Part shown: positions 47,901 to 53,900 of the stretch, in pieces
How the letters are laid out: each line of letters opens with the position of its first letter
How positions within the stretch are numbered: the first letter of the stretch is position 1
DNA from: Leucaena leucocephala
Taxonomy: Eukaryota; Streptophyta; Magnoliopsida; Fabales; Fabaceae
Reading direction: 5' to 3'
Assembly: GCA_037074615.1 (NCBI GenBank)
Contig: CM073562.1
Coordinates: 7,487,001 to 7,551,000, forward strand
Length of the DNA: 64,000 bases
Program-made: the position numbers and the translations under genes
Notes under the pieces: model-generated
What the model was told of the DNA's origin: nothing
Seen by the model: the letters and a program-made list of their open reading frames with translations, nothing else
The model's database searches: none

Positions 47901-50900
47901 TTAGTAATACAATTGTATTAGCTTGTTTTAGTCTCTCCCTTTTCTACATCTACCACCTCCATTTTCCATATTCCTGTTACAGGTTCCACATCACAGATAT
48001 AAACATGTTTTTAACTTATTTGAATTTTGATATAAAAAAAACCTACTTCGAATAAATTTTACCTTTTTACGATAGAAAGCCACACCATGAGTGTTAAAAG
48101 GAATTTTCCTTTCGCGAAAGGCTATTTGGAAGGCTTTCCCTGATATCTATAGGAGAAAAAAAATCAAGAGTAAGAAGAAACATTTAGTGAAATATAGTAG
48201 CAATTGCTTTCAGTGTATTTAAAATAGCAAAGAAGCATCACCTGCCTACGATAAAGAATAGCAATATTGCCATACGAGCAATCAGCAGAAGAAAGCTCTA
48301 AGATCTTGTCAACTACAAATGCACATTGTGCATCCTCATTATGACATTCCATAACAGTTATCTACAAATTTTATTAACAAAATCATTTTAGTTAGATAAA
48401 TAGAGAAAACACAATAAAAGATTATAAGAGACATAAAACAAGACTCAGGCACCTTAGATCCACTTGAGTTGTCAGTAAGAACATTATTTAATTGGCATCG
48501 CTTGGTATTATTTCGTATCAGAGATGATGCAGCCTCAACAATGTAGCGTGTGGAACGATAGTTTTTGTTAAGCCTAATCTGAATCATAAAGATATGTTAT
48601 GCAAGTACTTGGATGAAGATATTTAACGATATGGTTTGGTTTGTATGCAGTTGGGTCAAAATTCAGAATAAATAACTAAGAATGCAGCATGAAACATAGC
48701 CAAGGACAAGACAAACCTCTTTGTAGTTTGGAAAATCACTACGAAAGGAAACAAACCCAGAAGTATCCGCTCCATTGAAACTGAAAATAGACTTAAAAAT
48801 AAAACAGGCATTGGAATTCAGTGATGACAAGGCCCTCCTTTTCAAGTGCTCGTAACAAAGGTAAAACAAATATCTAACCGCATGCTTCCACAATGTGCCA
48901 AATTTTAAAAGAATATAATGCACACCTGATCATCATCACCAACAATAGTTATTTTGTGGTGGGATGCAAGAACTCTCAGAAGAGTGTATTGCATGGAACT
49001 AGTGTCTTGGAACTCATCAATAACAATAGCTTTCCATAAATCCTGACATTCCTTGAAAACTTAATTATAAATTTAAAAAAAAAAAAAAGGTCAGAACTAA
49101 CAGTTGTAACAAGTGAAGAGAACTTTAGTTACAAGTATATTTCGGAGAATACTAACCTTCAGGAAAATTAGAAAGCAGCTTCACTGAACAGCTAATTAAG
49201 TCATGATAATCCAAGGCATTACAAGATTTTAATATGTTATTGTAGTGCTCAAGAATTTCAGCCTGATTTCAATCCAGAGTAAGATTTAGAATTTAAGTGA
49301 AATATGTATATGCATTCATGAGTGTGTGAGTAAGCGTGTGTTTGTGTGTGGAACAGCCTTTTATCAGCTTACTCCCATTTCATTGCCCAGTTCAAGATGC
49401 TCTGCATAAGTCCTTCCTGAAGCTTTGGCCTGCAATGTTGTATGATTATCATATATATGACTTTTTTAGATTGATAACTTATAGTAAGAAGGTGATAGAA
49501 GACCCATAACAATAAATAAAATGCATTTAAAAAATGCAGCCATTGAGCAATGTGAAATTGTGTCAACATAAGTCCACAACCACATAGGAATGAGAAGTAT
49601 GCCAACCAGCATTCAAGCAGATGAAGGATAATTTTTCTCATATGCAGAGCTAAAAACTTCATACAAAGACTACTCTTTTCCACTAGTACAAAATAAGTTT
49701 CCTATAAATGAGTCACGGATCCACAATAAAGGAAAGACTCTACAAAAGTAATCAAAAATTAGAATTTTGGGTAAATTCCTGCAAAATGAGTTTGATCAAA
49801 TATAATAATTCATCAAATAAGAGAATAGAACCAAATATTGCATTATGCAAAGGAATATTAGGACGTTTAGAGGTGTTTCAGCAACTACAAATGACTTATA
49901 GGTAAGGGTTTCATCTCTTCTTGATCCCCTTTAGTGCTCTATTCATGGCTCTCTTAAGGAAGTTTCTTTAACTGATATGAACAATGAATAGGGAAAGGCT
50001 GTACTGCTATTTCACAAAAGTGAAAGTGTTCTTTATTTTATCCTTTCACTATCATTATGTCTTCTCTTTCAGGAAGTTGTATTATCTTCCTTTAGCATAA
50101 CGTTTGTTTGGTATATAGCAAGAGTGTAGTCATAGTGTTTAGAAACACAAAAGGATTAAAGGATGTTAATTTAGCTTTTGAAAATTAAGAAGCACCTAAT
50201 CATTCCAAAAGAACAAAAGTTAAAAAAGATTTACTCTGTCATAAACACCATACCTGAGTCACAAACTTCAGCCATTTCTTTGCCTTATCCTTGAACTGTT
50301 GACATGTTACGCTATTGAATTTTTCGCCAATCAACAAGGAACAATCTTTTTGTCTAGCTTTTCCATTTTCCAGTAATCGGATGGCTTCAATAATTGCTTT
50401 TCGCTGTTGGCCTTGTCCATATACTAAGAAATCCGATGTACGACCTAACCTGAAATGTGATTAGCAATATGATACGTTCACTTTTGCTGCTCACACATAC
50501 AGCAGGAAGAAATATAAGAAAGGAAAGATTCCTTTTGTGGGCCAGGACGTTGACCCAAACATGCCAGCTGAATTGGAGAAAGAAACATAAGACTAGATAG
50601 CGTAAGCTTTATGTTTAGCTGCTGCTTTTGCTGTCTTACTTTAGTGTCTTACTTTTGTCTTATTTTAATGTTATTTTGGGGACTGTGTCATGCACTGTTT
50701 TGATATTATATAGAGACGTTGGAGTCTCTGGAGGGAGGAGGAAAAAAGTGGTAAGGATAGGAAAGGAGAGGCTGGACTCTCAAAAATACTAGGGGAGCCT
50801 AGCTGGGAGGGGCAATGTTTCATGCCCTGGTTTAGTCTATATATGTTGGTCAAGGGGGTTTGTTCAGGATCACTGATTTGTTGTTGTAGTGTGATTCTGT

Positions 50901-53900
50901 TAGTTCTTTATTAATACAAACCTGCGTATATTCAGAGTTGCCAAGTTGTGTGCTATTGTATCTTATTTGTGGACAGGTTACATCACAATACTATTCTGAA
51001 TTTATGAGCAAAATATGAATTAAATTATTGGAGCTGGAAATGGTGGATAACCTAGAGTCATAGGCATATCAGATATGTTCAAAAAAATCTCTCTTCTTCA
51101 ATCCATCCGTTAATTATAGTGGATTTCTTCAAATAAATATAGCAAAACCATGGTTATTAGTATTATATGTTATTCAATAGGATATATTGCTTCTTAAAGT
51201 GTAGCATATATATTTCTAAGTTTAATGTAACTGTCCCTTCTGTTTCAATGCTGAAAACTTACCCAGCAAAGAAAATCAGAGAAAGGATATTCTGATGCTC
51301 AATTCCTTATAACGGAAGGAGCTACACATATTATGAGATCCCAAGCAATATGTCTCCCGTCTTCCCATGGATCTCATGAATTAAACAAGTATACAACAAC
51401 AACAACAACAACAACAAGCCTTATCCCATTAAATGGGGTCAGCTACATAGATCATACGACGTCATTGTGCTCTATCAAAAACTAAATCCTTAGATAGGTT
51501 ATTGACCAGGAGATCCCGCTCAATGACCTCGTTGAGCGTTCTCTTTGGCTTTCCTCTACTCCTTTTAACCGAAGTCCATACTATTTGATCCATCCTCCTC
51601 ACCGGCACATCCCTTGGCCTTCTTTGCACGTGTCCAAACCACCTAAGACAGTTCTCTACTAATTTCTCTTCAATAGTTGCCACTCTAACTCTTCCCCGTA
51701 TTTGTTCATTACGAATCTTATCTTTTCTTGTTTGCCCACACATCCATCTCAACATCCTCACCACAGCTACCCCAACTTTATGCTCTTGCTGTCTTTTTAA
51801 AGCGCAACATTCACTTCCATTAAGTATTGCCGGTCTTATAGCAGTGCGATAAAACTTTCCGTTTACTTTATCTAGTACTTTTCGATCACATATAACTCCA
51901 ATAGCCTTTCTCCATTTAAACCACCCATCCTGAATTCTATGATTAACATCCTCCAAAATTTCACCATCTTTCTGTATCATTGATCCCAAATATTTGAACT
52001 TATCTATTTGTGGAATAGCTTGATTTCTCAATCTGACCTCCAAGTTACTTCTAACTTGCCTCTTCTCAAAATTACAATGCATATATTCAGTCTTACTTCT
52101 ACTCAGCCAAAAACCCTTCGACCCAAAAGTACTTCTCCAAAACTCAAGTTTAAAATTAATCTCTTCTCTTGACTCCGCCACAAGAACTATATCGTCCGTA
52201 AAAAGCATACACTTAGGGTTTTCTTCTTGAATAGGCTTAGTTAGAACATCCACTACTAGATTAAATAAATAAGGACTCAAGGATGATCCCTGATGTAAAC
52301 CAATCTTTATGGAAAAATCTTTTGTTTCGCCCCCAGCCATTCTTACAGTAGTTGTTACCCCCTCATACATATCTTTTATTGCCTTGATATATGCCATGCG
52401 CACACCCTTCTTTTCCAAAGCTTTCTAAAGCACCTCCCTTGGCACCCGATCATATGTTTTTTCTAAGTCAATGAAGACCATATGCAAGTCTCTTCTTTTA
52501 GTCCGGTACCTTTCCATTAACCCCCTTAATAAATGAATCGCCTCTATTGTAGACCTACCCGGCATGAAACCACACTGATTCTCAGTAATATCAGTCTCTA
52601 CTCTCAACCTGTGTTCAATTACCTTTTCCCACAACTTCATAGTGTGATTCATAAGCTTTATCCCTCTGTAGATTACACAATTTTAAATATCCCATTTATT
52701 TTTGTAAATAGAAACTAAAGTACTTTTCCTCTAGTCATTAGACATTTTCTTAGAATTTAAGATCACATTAAAAAGTTTAGCAAGTCACACCACCCCCACT
52801 TCGCCTAAACACTTCCAAATTTCAATAGGAATACCGTCAGGTCTAACAGCTTTACTATTTTCCATTTTCTTAAGCGCCTCTTAAACCATTACGCCCACCA
52901 CCTCCAACGCTTTTCCGCTCATAGTTCCAATATTCCAAGTGCCAAATCTGATCTTTCTCTCCTGAACTAGCTTCTTTAGCACCTCCGTCCGTAAGAGAGC
53001 GGTAGCCCTTGCTCATTTAACACTACATCTGGGAGAAGATGCAGCGGCCCTTGCTCACTTTTCACTGTACTCGAGCCATACAACGCGTTACTTATGGGCA
53101 ACAGCCTAGTATTAGCGCAATTTCTTCGTATGTCCATATTCATAAGATTCGACAAGTTTTACGTTGGCTGTCGGGGCCTAACACAACCCTCCTCTTTTAC
53201 CTAGGCTTGGGACCGGCTACATGCATAGGCGGAGTTATGAATTAAGCAAGTATAAATAAAAAATAAATAAAATCTACATAAATTCGTAAAAAAAAAAGGA
53301 AACTGCAAATCTGAGTTTTTATATAAAATAATTATTACTAAATAAAAATATACCTCAAATAAAATAGGTGCTTAATTAAGCAATAAATGAGGAGATCAAA
53401 GTTGAATTGCAACGATCCTCTTAAATTGAAAAATCTTGAAGCAGACATAGCCAATCTTCTTGCGTAGTCATGGAAGAGTAACACTTGTAACCCTTCTCAA
53501 TTACAAAGAAAACTTGGAAGACACTTATGAGCGGTTGGTTCAATTTTGCTATGGAGAGTGTTTTGCTGAAAGGTGTTGCATATTAAAGATATTGACAGGG
53601 AAAAAAGGAAGAAAAGATGGGTATTGAGATAAAAAGAAATTGTTGAAAGGGCGTTTCAAAATTTAGAGTCATAAATTAAAAGACATGCTATTAATCAAAT
53701 AGGTGGTAAGGACAATCGCTTCTCCAAAAAAGTTTAGGAACATTTTTAGAGATGAAAAGCTCTAGTAACTTACAAAACACGCTGATTCTTCCTCTCAGCA
53801 ATCTTACATTGTTGAGTATTCCTACAAGTTTTTGTATGGATAACCCCATGGTAATCAAAAACAGCTCTTAGATCATGATTAATATTTTCTCAGCCATTGT

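Noticed and set aside
51394..51417. (CAA)n as an independent microsatellite
   Set aside because: It is the 3' tail of the minus-strand RTE element, fixed by the adjacent target duplication.
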